A stretch of 64,000 nt of DNA, taken from Nisaea acidiphila (GTDB lineage: Bacteria; Pseudomonadota; Alphaproteobacteria; Thalassobaculales; Thalassobaculaceae). Within the stretch, counting starts at the first letter, position 1. The number at the start of each line of letters is the position of its first letter. Shown one piece after another: positions 41,236 through 49,166 of the stretch. The notes under the pieces were generated by a model that saw only the letters and a program-made list of their open reading frames with translations, did not search any database and was not told where the DNA came from. A program made the position numbers and the translations under genes. The DNA lies in assembly GCF_024662015.1 (NCBI RefSeq), contig NZ_CP102480.1, positions 1,336,501-1,400,500 on the forward strand, written 5' to 3'.

Positions 41236-42111
41236 TCACCGCTGCGGCTCGTGTTGCGAGAACTTGCGGCAGCGCGCACGCAGCTCATCCTCGGAAAAGA
41301 TATCCACGCGGGGCGCCTTGCCGAAATATCGATCTGGATCGCGCCCGGGCGGCAATGCGATAGCGTTTGCACATACGACCCTGGATAAATCGTCGATCGG
41401 CGCCCGCTTGAAATTCGGCGATGAGTAGATCCGGAACGAGAGTACGGAGATCCGATACCCGAGACCGAGTAACTCCGTGGACCATGATAGATCCGTATCT
41501 GCGTCTCCCGCTTCGACGCTCAGGAACGGAAGAAACTTGCGGATCGTCCTCCATCCGCCTTCGAATACGGACGCTTCGAATCCCTCGACATCGATCTTGA
41601 TGAAATCGCAATGCGCGAGATCCAGCCCGTCGATTGTCGTTACCGGTGTCGGGACAAGACTTCCGGGAATGGGCTCTTCGCCGGAAGCAAATGACAGCGC
41701 ACCGAAATTGAGGTGGGGAATATTGGCCACATCCGGATTGAGGAACGATACCTCGCCGGGCTGGCTCGACATGGCAACGCGGCGCACATCGACATTGCCG
41801 CAACCATTCGCCGCAAGGTTATGACGTAACAGCCCTGCCGCGAAAACGCTCGGCTCGAACGCGAACACACTCCCGGTAGAACCGACAAGCGACGAGAACA
41901 GCAAGCTCATCAGCCCGATATTCGCTCCGATATCGAGCACGCTCATCCCGCGCTCGACGATGGATCGGTACGTCATCATCTCGCCGTAGCAATAATCGCC
42001 GCATCTGAGCAGCGCCTCTCGCAAATAGATGTCCGTGACGGGAAACGCGACCCTGCCGACACGGGTCACCGTGCTCACGCAATTGTCGAAGCAGGGATCG
42101 ATTTCGGGCAT
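41236..42111 (-). CDS. FkbM family methyltransferase
   Basis: The 291-residue protein contains the FkbM methyltransferase domain: SVLDIGANIGLMSLLFSSLV (about 54-73, motif I), a FIKIDVEGFEASVFEGG motif (about 174-190), and GSVFAFEPSVF-type loops in between. FkbM-type enzymes methylate hydroxyls, often on sugars or polyketide-derived groups, and are common in surface polysaccharide clusters. Near the glycosyltransferase genes this fits glycan methylation. Its start overlaps a 69-codon frame of unknown status. Confidence 0.88.
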   Translation of the reverse strand: MPEIDPCFDNCVSTVTRVGRVAFPVTDIYLREALLRCGDYCYGEMMTYRSIVERGMSVLDIGANIGLMSLLFSSLVGSTGSVFAFEPSVFAAGLLRHNLAANGCGNVDVRRVAMSSQPGEVSFLNPDVANIPHLNFGALSFASGEEPIPGSLVPTPVTTIDGLDLAHCDFIKIDVEGFEASVFEGGWRTIRKFLPFLSVEAGDADTDLSWSTELLGLGYRISVLSFRIYSSPNFKRAPIDDLSRVVCANAIALPPGRDPDRYFGKAPRVDIFSEDELRARCRKFSQHEPQR

Positions 42112-42284
42112 TGCGGGGTCTGGCTTTCGGAAAGAGGGATCTCTACCCGAATGCTATAGAGCGGCCGAGTGCCGGGAACAATATCGGCGGGCACACAGAT
42201 TTCCAGGGCCAGTCCACCCTTGCGATTCTGAAGCCCAGGCGCTACATAGCCCATCCACGCATAACGGTAGACCTGCGGACCCAT
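42075..42284 (-). CDS. possible small hypothetical protein
   Basis: A 69-codon frame on the minus strand (MGPQVYRYAWMGYVAPGLQN to ...QTPQCPKSIPASTIA) is in the space upstream of FkbM and overlaps its first 37 bases. The middle part reads like two beta strands (GGLALEICVPADIV...). I know no relative. No good ribosome-binding site precedes its ATG. It may be a real overlapping gene, a remnant, or a chance frame. Confidence 0.3.
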   Translation of the reverse strand: MGPQVYRYAWMGYVAPGLQNRKGGLALEICVPADIVPGTRPLYSIRVEIPLSESQTPQCPKSIPASTIA

Positions 42285-42428
42285 GTGGCATCCGATCCAG
42301 ACGATCGTGACTAGTTAGCCGTTTCGGCCTGGCCGGCCGAGACGGCATACGGATATGGGGCATCCTCCCCAACCATGGCCTTCCCCATTCGTCACGACAC
42401 GTACCAGAGTTAAAAAGGGTCTATACCC
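42112..42428. other. 317-bp region upstream of thrS
   Basis: The space between the FkbM start (minus) and thrS start (plus). It includes the possible 69-codon small gene on the minus strand. For thrS there is a weak purine-rich stretch (AAAAAGGG) near 42413-42420, 10 bases before ATG 42429. I see no T-box, no riboswitch-like fold that I can support and no clear terminator. Promoters for both genes must be here. Confidence 0.4.
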
Positions 42429-44348
42429 ATGCCTGCCATTACGCTTCCCGACGGTTCCATCCGGTCGTTCGACGCTGCCGTCACCGGCGCGGAGATCGCG
42501 GCCGATATCGGACCGGGCCTTGCCAAGGCCGCGATCGCGGTCCGCATCAACGGAAAACTCTCCGACCTCTCTCTGCCCATCGCGGACGACAGCGAAGTCG
42601 CGCTCGTCACCAAGAAGAACGACGAGGCGCTCGAGCTGATCCGGCACGACTGCGCCCACATCATGGCCGAGGCCGTCCTGGAACTCTATCCGGAGACCCA
42701 GGTCACCATCGGCCCCGCGATCGAGAACGGCTTCTATTACGACTTCTATCGCGAAGAGCATTTCACGCCGGACGATCTTGAAAAGATCGAGCAGCGGATG
42801 CACGAGATCGTCGACCGCGACGAGCAGATCACCCGCGAGGAATGGGACCGGGACGAGGCGGTGCTGCACTACAAAAAGGTGCACGAGCCGTTCAAGGTCG
42901 AGCTGGTCGAAACGATCCCCTCGGGCGAGACCATCAGTTTTTATCGCCAGGGCGGGTTCCTCGATCTCTGCCGCGGCCCGCACATGCCGTCGACGAAATA
43001 TACCGGCCACGCCTTCAAGCTGATGAACGTGGCCGGCGCCTATTGGCGCGGAGACAGCAACCGCCCGCAGTTGCAGCGCATCTACGGAACCGCCTGGCCG
43101 GACCAGAAGCAGCTCGACTCCTATCTCCACATGCTGGAGGAGGCCGAGAAGCGCGACCACCGTAAGCTCGGCCGCGAGCTCGATCTCTTCCATATTCAGG
43201 AAGAGGCGGTCGGCTCGGTCTTCTGGCATCCGCAGGGCTGGACCCTCTACCAGACGATCGAAGACCATATGCGCAAGAAGCTGGACCGCGCCGGATATCA
43301 GGAAGTCCGGACGCCACAGCTGATCGACCGCTCGCTCTGGGAAGCCTCTGGTCACTGGGACAAGTTCCGCGAGAACATGTTCACGGCCAATGCCGAGGAC
43401 GACAAGGTGCTGGCGCTCAAGCCGATGAACTGCCCGGGCCACGTGCAGATCTTCAAGCAGGGCCTGAAGAGCTATCGCGACCTTCCTTTGCGGCTTGCGG
43501 AGTTTGGCGCTTGTCACCGCAACGAGCCGTCCGGTGCGCTGCACGGCATCATGCGGGTGCGGGCCTTCACCCAGGACGACGCGCACGTCTTCTGCACAGA
43601 GGAGCAGATCACCGAGGAGAGCGTGAAATTCTGCGAGCTGCTGTCGGCGGTCTACAAGGATTTCGGCTTTACCGACGTACGGGTGAAGTTCTCCGACCGT
43701 CCCGAGGTACGCGCCGGCGACGACGCGATCTGGGACAAGGCGGAGCAGTCACTCCGTGATGCCTGCGACGCCGCCGGCCTCGACACCACGCTGAACCCCG
43801 GCGAAGGCGCGTTCTACGGCCCGAAGCTTGAATTCGTGCTGACCGACGCCATCGGCCGCGACTGGCAGTGCGGCACTCTGCAGGTCGATTTCGTGCTGCC
43901 GGAGCGGCTCGACGCCTCCTATATCGCTGAGGACAGCAGCCGCAAGCGTCCGGTCATGCTGCACCGGGCCATTCTGGGATCGATGGAACGCTGGATCGGC
44001 ATTCTGATCGAACAGTATGCCGGCCGCTTCCCGCTCTGGCTCGCCCCGGTGCAGGGCGTGGTGGCGACCATCACCAACGACGCGGACGGCTATGCCGCCG
44101 AGGTGATGGAGAAGTGCAAGGCCGCCGGACTGCGGGTCGGGATGGACCGCCGGAACGAGAAGATCAATTACAAGATCCGCGAACATAGCGAAGCGAAGAT
44201 CCCCGCGATCCTCGTCGTCGGCCGCCGCGAGGCGGAGGAAGGCAAGGTCGCGCTCCGCCGTCTCGGCGGCAAGGCGCAAGAAGTCCTTGCGCTTGACGAA
44301 GCCATTACTAGACTTAAGGATGAAGCATCGGCCCCGGATCATTTGTGA
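42429..44348 (+). CDS. thrS: threonyl-tRNA synthetase
   Basis: The 639-residue protein is a full-length class II ThrRS. Order of domains: N-terminal TGS domain (1-61), editing domain with HxxxH ([13 protein letters not shown] near 73-85), catalytic domain, and C-terminal anticodon-binding domain (about 535-639). Catalytic motif 2 is [14 protein letters not shown]-like ([16 protein letters not shown]), and zinc ligands include the Cys in [11 protein letters not shown] (about residue 335). It charges tRNA-Thr with threonine. It is followed by infC after a terminator-like hairpin. The length is normal. Confidence 0.98.
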   Translation: MPAITLPDGSIRSFDAAVTGAEIAADIGPGLAKAAIAVRINGKLSDLSLPIADDSEVALVTKKNDEALELIRHDCAHIMAEAVLELYPETQVTIGPAIENGFYYDFYREEHFTPDDLEKIEQRMHEIVDRDEQITREEWDRDEAVLHYKKVHEPFKVELVETIPSGETISFYRQGGFLDLCRGPHMPSTKYTGHAFKLMNVAGAYWRGDSNRPQLQRIYGTAWPDQKQLDSYLHMLEEAEKRDHRKLGRELDLFHIQEEAVGSVFWHPQGWTLYQTIEDHMRKKLDRAGYQEVRTPQLIDRSLWEASGHWDKFRENMFTANAEDDKVLALKPMNCPGHVQIFKQGLKSYRDLPLRLAEFGACHRNEPSGALHGIMRVRAFTQDDAHVFCTEEQITEESVKFCELLSAVYKDFGFTDVRVKFSDRPEVRAGDDAIWDKAEQSLRDACDAAGLDTTLNPGEGAFYGPKLEFVLTDAIGRDWQCGTLQVDFVLPERLDASYIAEDSSRKRPVMLHRAILGSMERWIGILIEQYAGRFPLWLAPVQGVVATITNDADGYAAEVMEKCKAAGLRVGMDRRNEKINYKIREHSEAKIPAILVVGRREAEEGKVALRRLGGKAQEVLALDEAITRLKDEASAPDHL

Positions 44349-44363
44349 TCCGGGCCGGTTTTT
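44329..44363 (+). terminator. hairpin overlapping the thrS stop, before infC
   Basis: CGGCCCCGGATCA pairs with TGATCCGGGCCG (one extra C bulged) around TTTG, and is followed by GTTTTT (44358-44363). It lies across the thrS stop codon and before infC, so it may partly end thrS transcripts and set infC level. It looks like a conventional intrinsic terminator. Confidence 0.75.
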
Positions 44364-44394
44364 CGTGCCTCATACGAAACCGAAACAGTGAATG

Positions 44395-44401
44395 AAGGAG
44401 G
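44395..44401 (+). promoter_or_regulatory. strong ribosome-binding site that fixes the infC AUC start
   Basis: AAGGAGG, perfectly complementary to the 16S 3' end, sits 6 bases before ATC 44408. No ATG, GTG or TTG follows in the correct spacing and frame; a stop codon (TAG) in that frame lies between. Confidence 0.85.
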
Positions 44402-44407
44402 CGTTAG

Positions 44408-44944
44408 ATCGCCAGACCACCGTTTAATCAGCCGCCGGCCAAGGACGGCCCGCGGGTGAATCATGACATTACCGTCGATAAAGTCCGCTGCATCGATCCC
44501 GAGGGAGAAATGCTTGGCGTCATGACCGTTCAGGACGGCATCCGGCGCGCAGAGGAATTCGGCCTCGACCTGGTCGAAGTTTCTCCGAACGCGGATCCGC
44601 CGGTCTGCAAGATCCTCGACTATGGCAAGTACAAGTACGAGGCGCAGAAGAAGAAGAACGAAGCCAAGAAGAAGCAGAAGGTCATCGAGATCAAGGAAAT
44701 CAAGCTGCGTCCGAATATCGACGAGCACGATTTTCAGGTGAAGATGAAGAACGTGCGCAAGTTCATCGGCGAGGGCGACAAGGTGAAGGTCACCATGCGG
44801 TTCCGCGGTCGCGAGATGGCGCACCAGGATCTCGGCATGGACGTTCTGAACCGGGTCCGCGACGAGATGGAAGAAGCTGCCAAGGTCGAGTCCTATCCGA
44901 AGATGGAAGGCCGGCAGATGATCATGGTCATCGCCCCGCGCTGA
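44408..44944 (+). CDS. infC: translation initiation factor IF-3, probable AUC start
   Basis: The 178-residue product is IF-3, which prevents premature 70S assembly and checks start codons. The C-terminal domain has [17 protein letters not shown] and [13 protein letters not shown] at 44456 would give 162 residues but drops the N-terminal [19 protein letters not shown], which belongs to the alphaproteobacterial family. A TAG at 44405-44407 directly precedes an ATC at 44408, and AAGGAGG (44395-44401) is 6 bases before it, so the start is ATC. This is known for infC in some bacteria: rare start codons make IF-3 limit its own translation. Confidence 0.9.
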   Translation: MARPPFNQPPAKDGPRVNHDITVDKVRCIDPEGEMLGVMTVQDGIRRAEEFGLDLVEVSPNADPPVCKILDYGKYKYEAQKKKNEAKKKQKVIEIKEIKLRPNIDEHDFQVKMKNVRKFIGEGDKVKVTMRFRGREMAHQDLGMDVLNRVRDEMEEAAKVESYPKMEGRQMIMVIAPR

Positions 44945-44979
44945 TCCGCGCCCGCGTTTCGACACCTCTTGGCATCCAA

Positions 44980-45007
44980 GGCCCCGCTTCGGCGGGGCCG
45001 TGCTATT
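44980..45007 (+). terminator. terminator-like hairpin after infC
   Basis: GGCCCCGC and GCGGGGCC form an 8-bp GC stem around TTCG, 35 bases past the infC stop. The T-rich tail is weak (GTGCTATTT), so the terminator is likely but not as strong as the others. Confidence 0.7.
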
Positions 45008-45145
45008 TCAGGCCTTTTCCCTGTGCCCTTCGCTCGCGTCGCCGGAAAACCCGGATCAGCCCGCTGCGTCATTTTCGCACTGGTCTCGGCGCGCCCGGGT
45101 TCTATGTTGAAACCGTTCTAAAATCCAGACCGACGGGAACCGCGC

Positions 45146-46183
45146 ATGGCCTTCGCCGAGAGACATTTGCCCACCGACCATCCCGCCCTCCCGGACGAGA
45201 AGATCGGCGTCCTGCTGCTCAATCTCGGCACCCCCGATGCGACCGACTACTGGTCAATCCGGCGCTATCTGAAGGAGTTCCTTTCCGACGGCCGGGTGAT
45301 CGAGCTGAACCCGCTGAAATGGCAGATCATCCTCAATCTCTTCATCCTGCCGACACGGCCCTTCAAGACCGGTCACGCCTATGAGCAGATCTGGCTGAAG
45401 GAGAGCGACGAGTCCCCTCTCCGCCTCTACACCCGTAATCAGGCAGAGAAGCTCGGAACGATGCTGGCGGCGAAGCACCCGAACATCGTCGTCGACTGGG
45501 GCATGCGCTACGGCAACCCGAGTACGGAGAGCCGGATCCGCGCGCTGCAGGAACAGGGCTGCGCGCGCGTGCTGCTGGTCGCCCTCTATCCGCAATACAG
45601 CGCCAGCACCACGGCGACGGCCTATGACAAGGCTTTCGAGGCGCTGATGAAGATCCGCTGGCAGCCGGCGATCCGCACCGCGCCCGCCTATCACGACCAC
45701 CCTGCTTATATCGATGCGCTGGCGGCTTCCATCGAGAGCCATCTGAAAAGCCTCGACTGGACCCCGGACCTGCTCATCACATCCTATCATGGCCTGCCGG
45801 AGCGCTATTTCCGCAATGGCGACCCCTATCATTGCCACTGCTTCAAGACCACGCGCCTGGTGCGCGAGAAGCTCGGCTGGGCGGGAGACCGGATGATGGT
45901 CGCGTTCCAGTCCCGCTTCGGCAAGGAGGAGTGGCTGAAGCCATATCTGCAGGACACGGTCGAGGAGCTGCCATCAAAGGGCGTGAAGAACCTCGCGATC
46001 ATCTGCCCCGGCTTCTCCGCCGACTGCGTCGAGACGCTGGAGGAGATCAATATCGGCATCCGCGAGACCTTCGAAGAGGCCGGCGGCGAGAAATTCACCT
46101 ATATCCCGTGCCTGAACGACACGGAGGACGGGACGAAGGTGATCGAGGCGCTGGTGGAGAGTGAGCTGGCGGGATGGGTTTGA
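45146..46183 (+). CDS. hemH: ferrochelatase
   Basis: The 345-residue protein inserts Fe2+ into protoporphyrin IX, the last step of haem synthesis. Markers: GVLLLNLGTPDA near the start, the catalytic His in ITSYHGLPERYF, YPQYSASTT (a porphyrin-contact motif), and the C-terminal CPGFSADCVETLEEI, which holds the conserved Glu. Length is normal for a bacterial HemH. It stands in the same direction as infC with a 201-base gap and ends 154 bases before the left inverted repeat of the cassette region. Confidence 0.97.
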   Translation: MAFAERHLPTDHPALPDEKIGVLLLNLGTPDATDYWSIRRYLKEFLSDGRVIELNPLKWQIILNLFILPTRPFKTGHAYEQIWLKESDESPLRLYTRNQAEKLGTMLAAKHPNIVVDWGMRYGNPSTESRIRALQEQGCARVLLVALYPQYSASTTATAYDKAFEALMKIRWQPAIRTAPAYHDHPAYIDALAASIESHLKSLDWTPDLLITSYHGLPERYFRNGDPYHCHCFKTTRLVREKLGWAGDRMMVAFQSRFGKEEWLKPYLQDTVEELPSKGVKNLAIICPGFSADCVETLEEINIGIRETFEEAGGEKFTYIPCLNDTEDGTKVIEALVESELAGWV

Positions 46184-46336
46184 GGGATTAGCACCACAGA
46201 GTCGACGCAAAAGACCAATCGCAAAAGATGAGCAATTATACACTTTACAATGTAACATTGCACGCAATACCTTGCCTCCACGCAAAAGAGACAAACTGCG
46301 CAAACACGATCTGGATTCCGCCAATATTTTTTAACT
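46184..46336. other. AT-rich left flank of the cassette
   Basis: This 153-bp spacer between hemH and the inverted repeat is AT-rich. It holds three copies of CGCAAAAGA (46206-46214, 46220-46228, 46281-46289) and a CAATG-TAA-CATTG inverted repeat at about 46249-46260. TTTACA (46244-46249) with ATACCT 17 bases later is a weak promoter candidate reading into the cassette. Confidence 0.5.
46206..46289 (+). repeat. three direct CGCAAAAGA repeats beside the left inverted repeat
   Basis: Identical 9-mers at 46206, 46220 and 46281; the first two are 14 bp apart and the third is 61 bp further. They lie 48-131 bp to the left of the cassette-flanking repeat and could be sites for a regulator or an accessory recombination protein. 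The length is short enough that chance cannot be excluded. Confidence 0.5.
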
Positions 46337-46353
46337 GATAACTCAGAATTATC
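46337..46353 (+). repeat. left 17-bp inverted repeat (candidate recombination site)
   Basis: GATAACTCAGAATTATC. The same 17 bp occur in reverse complement at 50490-50506. The site is GATAA, 7-bp CTCAGAA, TTATC; in the E. coli dif site the central 6 bp are likewise flanked by CATAA and TTATG. It lies 2 bases before the ATG of the 930-residue gene. No further matching bases flank either copy. Confidence 0.85.
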
Positions 46354-46355
46354 AT

Positions 46356-49148
46356 ATGATTGCGTTCATTGGCCATCACCCGAAAGACAAACGCAAGACT
46401 TCAAACCATAGTCAGATATTATCTAAAATCATTCAGCATGCAAGTCATCTTAAAGTCGAGCGAAATAGTCTTGTTTTCAGCGGCGGATCAAGGGAGTTAG
46501 TCAGTAATTTCATTCGCGACAGCTTAGAGGTCTACACAAATCTCTCGGGAGAAGACGTGTGTGTTATCTGGGTGTCGCTCAAGCCATTGATGTCTATGGC
46601 CATGATCCTTCAGATTGTCGGATCGTCATTGGTTCGTGCCGCTGGATGGTTCGACCAGTCTAAGGGCAATGACTGCAAAGAAAGCCTAGTCTTTCTAGAC
46701 CTTCCCGGTGATGTCGATTGGAAACCAACTCCGCCCAAGGCCCTGCGCAATCTTCTCCCCTTCGTCGCGGGAAAGCATGTTATCTTTGTTGTCGAGCCCC
46801 CCGTCAGAGGCAGGATTGCCGACGCTGAGACCGCTGATGTGGTAAAGTTGCTCCAGGATTTGGGCGACTATCCCATGATGCACAGGGTTGACACCTTTGT
46901 TGTCAATTGCGATCCGCAATATCCTCTCCAGCTGAGTGATACCGGGATTGTGCCGTCTCAGCCTGAGGTCTCAGACGCTGCTAGATCCGCCGGCCCAGGG
47001 CCTGATGCTCGCCTTCTGGAGCGCATAGGACTGCGGTCCGGGGACTTGGTGCGACCGATGTATCTTTTGGCACATCCCGCCCATGCAAGGGTGTTCCAAT
47101 TCATCGCGGATAGCATCAATGCGACCGACCGCGATCTTGAGGACTTTCGTGACCCTTCTCTCGTGCGCGTGCTGCAATCGGGCGCGCTAGATCTCACCGA
47201 GCAAGCCGAAAACCTGGTCCGTTCGCGTTGGCTACCACGCGGCGACGCCGAGGCGTCAGATGCGATCGCCCGAGCGAACGCATCGCGAATCCTATCCTAT
47301 GATAGTCCTATGCTTCTGCAATCGACTAACGGTGATCTGCAAGACCTACTGAGTAGAATCCCTGAGCATTCAGCTCCGTTTATCTTGTGCTCCGAACTGG
47401 TTTTCGGCGTATTCAGGCATCATCATCGGACGATCGATGCCGTCGCCGCCTACGCCAACGATGTTCATTCAAGGATCCAGGCGATCAAGACAAACGAGCA
47501 TCAGGTCCAAGCTCTGGTGAACTATCTTGGCCGCTTTATGCTCGACGAACACTTTCCATTCAGCCCACATCTCTTCAAAATATTTGAAGATCTCTCCGCC
47601 AACCTATCCCTTAGTCAGATCGACCGATCTGAAATGACGGCAGATGCGATCGTTGCTAGCTCCCGCACGCTTTATAAAGTCGGTTATGTCTTCGATCGTC
47701 TCGTCTCTATGCGGAAACTTCAGGCCTCGACCCCAGTTCGGTCACGTCTTTATGGGAATGCATCGAAGCCCATGGCGTCGTACCGGCCAAAGTCGCCGGT
47801 CGAGGCGGCGCGTATCGCTTTTCGGCGAGGAGCCGCACTTTGGCATTCGAACGATCCAGAGGCCGCAGCCGAGGTGTATCGCAATGTCATCGGGGAGCTG
47901 GAGTTGGTGGGCGCGGACGGCGGCGTCGGCACTATTGCGTCGGAATGGTCAGTTCTGCATTTCTACGACCTGCTCGCGGCCCGGTCGGGCGGAGCTACAT
48001 CTGTAGACGAAGATATTCGGCATTTGGAGCGGCTGCGACGATTGAGCGGCATTCCGGCTCCGGTGCCAACGTTGAAGTCCTTCTTGGTTTCCGGACTCTT
48101 GGAACCATTCTGGTTGCCCGGCCAACCTGCATATAAGCATCAGGCCATTGCGATTCATTTCACACGGTTTGATTTCTCGGCTGCCGCGCGCATCGCCAGA
48201 TATGTAATCGACACAATGCGCACACCAGTACTGATGTGTCCCGTATCAAGCGCCTCTGGGCAACCGGTGGCCCCAGACCCGGCGATTCTCCGCCATGTGG
48301 TGGTCGGAGCGTCGGACAGCGGCGATGGCATCGCGGAATTTCTAAACCGCACGCACCCGACACTCTCAAAATTCTATCACGTCCGGATGGACGAGGAGTT
48401 TGGAGTTCCAGTCCAGTTTGTTCACGAAGGCATGACGTTTGTCGCGCTGTTCGGATCAGGAGTGAATGGCATACAGGATGCTTGGGTACGTTTTCTGGAC
48501 AACGCGATCGCACACCAGTGGGAGGAGGAGAGGCTTATGCTAGAATCCATTGGTACGGCCGTATTGACACGCATCCTGACGGATGCATCGTCTGAGTTGT
48601 GTAAAGCGTTCATCGAGCGGATCAAGCAATACGCTCGGGCTGTCGAAGGAACAGAGCCGACCTCTCCAAAGGTGGACGAGTTTGAGGCCCGCCTTAACCG
48701 CCTTGAACTTCAGATCCGGTCTGGCAAGGCCACAGATGTAACGCAGGTCACTGCGATACTCGATGTTGAGAGCCTATCGCCGTTGCAACAGTCGCGATAC
48801 GCACACGCAACCAGTCTCTCCACCGTGGTCGGGGTCGTAGGCGCAACACTTGATGACCTGGAGTTCAAAGTCCTGGCCGTCGAGGATGTAGAGAGCATTT
48901 GCGCAATGCTACTGGGCTTGCTCAATACCGTGGAGCCCGCCTTAGAAGCGCAGCGTCACCGCGACTTGGTTATCCAATACCAAGCGTCGCTTCGTCAGAA
49001 GCTCGCAAAGATGCATGACATGAGACAGTTGGCACGAACCAGCGGCGCTGCGTTGGCGATGTCGGAGACCTCGTCCATCGCCTCGGAAACGCTCGTCGTT
49101 GGCAAGCATCTTGTGAGCGACCTGCTCAAGGCCCTTCCACGAGGTTAA
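46356..49148 (+). CDS. unrecognised 930-residue protein of the cassette
   Basis: I do not recognise this protein. Residues 1-200 look like an alpha/beta domain (ESLVFLDLPGDVDW, HVIFVVEPPV, TFVVNCDPQ strands) with no P-loop or other known motif. The middle (480-520) has a helical repeat-like part (AARIAFRRGAALWHSNDPEAAAEVY). A second alpha/beta part is at about 620-700 (PVLMCPVSSASG, HVVVGASDSGDG, TFVALFGSGVNG). The C-terminal 200 residues are helical. No transmembrane segment or signal peptide is evident. GC content is lower than neighbours (33 to 34 of 60 in sampled rows). Its ATG is 2 bases after the inverted repeat and has no visible Shine-Dalgarno; it converges on the next gene. Confidence 0.75.
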   Translation: MIAFIGHHPKDKRKTSNHSQILSKIIQHASHLKVERNSLVFSGGSRELVSNFIRDSLEVYTNLSGEDVCVIWVSLKPLMSMAMILQIVGSSLVRAAGWFDQSKGNDCKESLVFLDLPGDVDWKPTPPKALRNLLPFVAGKHVIFVVEPPVRGRIADAETADVVKLLQDLGDYPMMHRVDTFVVNCDPQYPLQLSDTGIVPSQPEVSDAARSAGPGPDARLLERIGLRSGDLVRPMYLLAHPAHARVFQFIADSINATDRDLEDFRDPSLVRVLQSGALDLTEQAENLVRSRWLPRGDAEASDAIARANASRILSYDSPMLLQSTNGDLQDLLSRIPEHSAPFILCSELVFGVFRHHHRTIDAVAAYANDVHSRIQAIKTNEHQVQALVNYLGRFMLDEHFPFSPHLFKIFEDLSANLSLSQIDRSEMTADAIVASSRTLYKVGYVFDRLVSMRKLQASTPVRSRLYGNASKPMASYRPKSPVEAARIAFRRGAALWHSNDPEAAAEVYRNVIGELELVGADGGVGTIASEWSVLHFYDLLAARSGGATSVDEDIRHLERLRRLSGIPAPVPTLKSFLVSGLLEPFWLPGQPAYKHQAIAIHFTRFDFSAAARIARYVIDTMRTPVLMCPVSSASGQPVAPDPAILRHVVVGASDSGDGIAEFLNRTHPTLSKFYHVRMDEEFGVPVQFVHEGMTFVALFGSGVNGIQDAWVRFLDNAIAHQWEEERLMLESIGTAVLTRILTDASSELCKAFIERIKQYARAVEGTEPTSPKVDEFEARLNRLELQIRSGKATDVTQVTAILDVESLSPLQQSRYAHATSLSTVVGVVGATLDDLEFKVLAVEDVESICAMLLGLLNTVEPALEAQRHRDLVIQYQASLRQKLAKMHDMRQLARTSGAALAMSETSSIASETLVVGKHLVSDLLKALPRG

Positions 49149-49166
49149 CCGCAATTCTCAAAGCTT

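Noticed and set aside
44456-44944. infC start at GTG 44456
   Set aside because: It removes the conserved N-terminus and has no ribosome-binding site, whereas ATC 44408 has AAGGAGG at ideal spacing.
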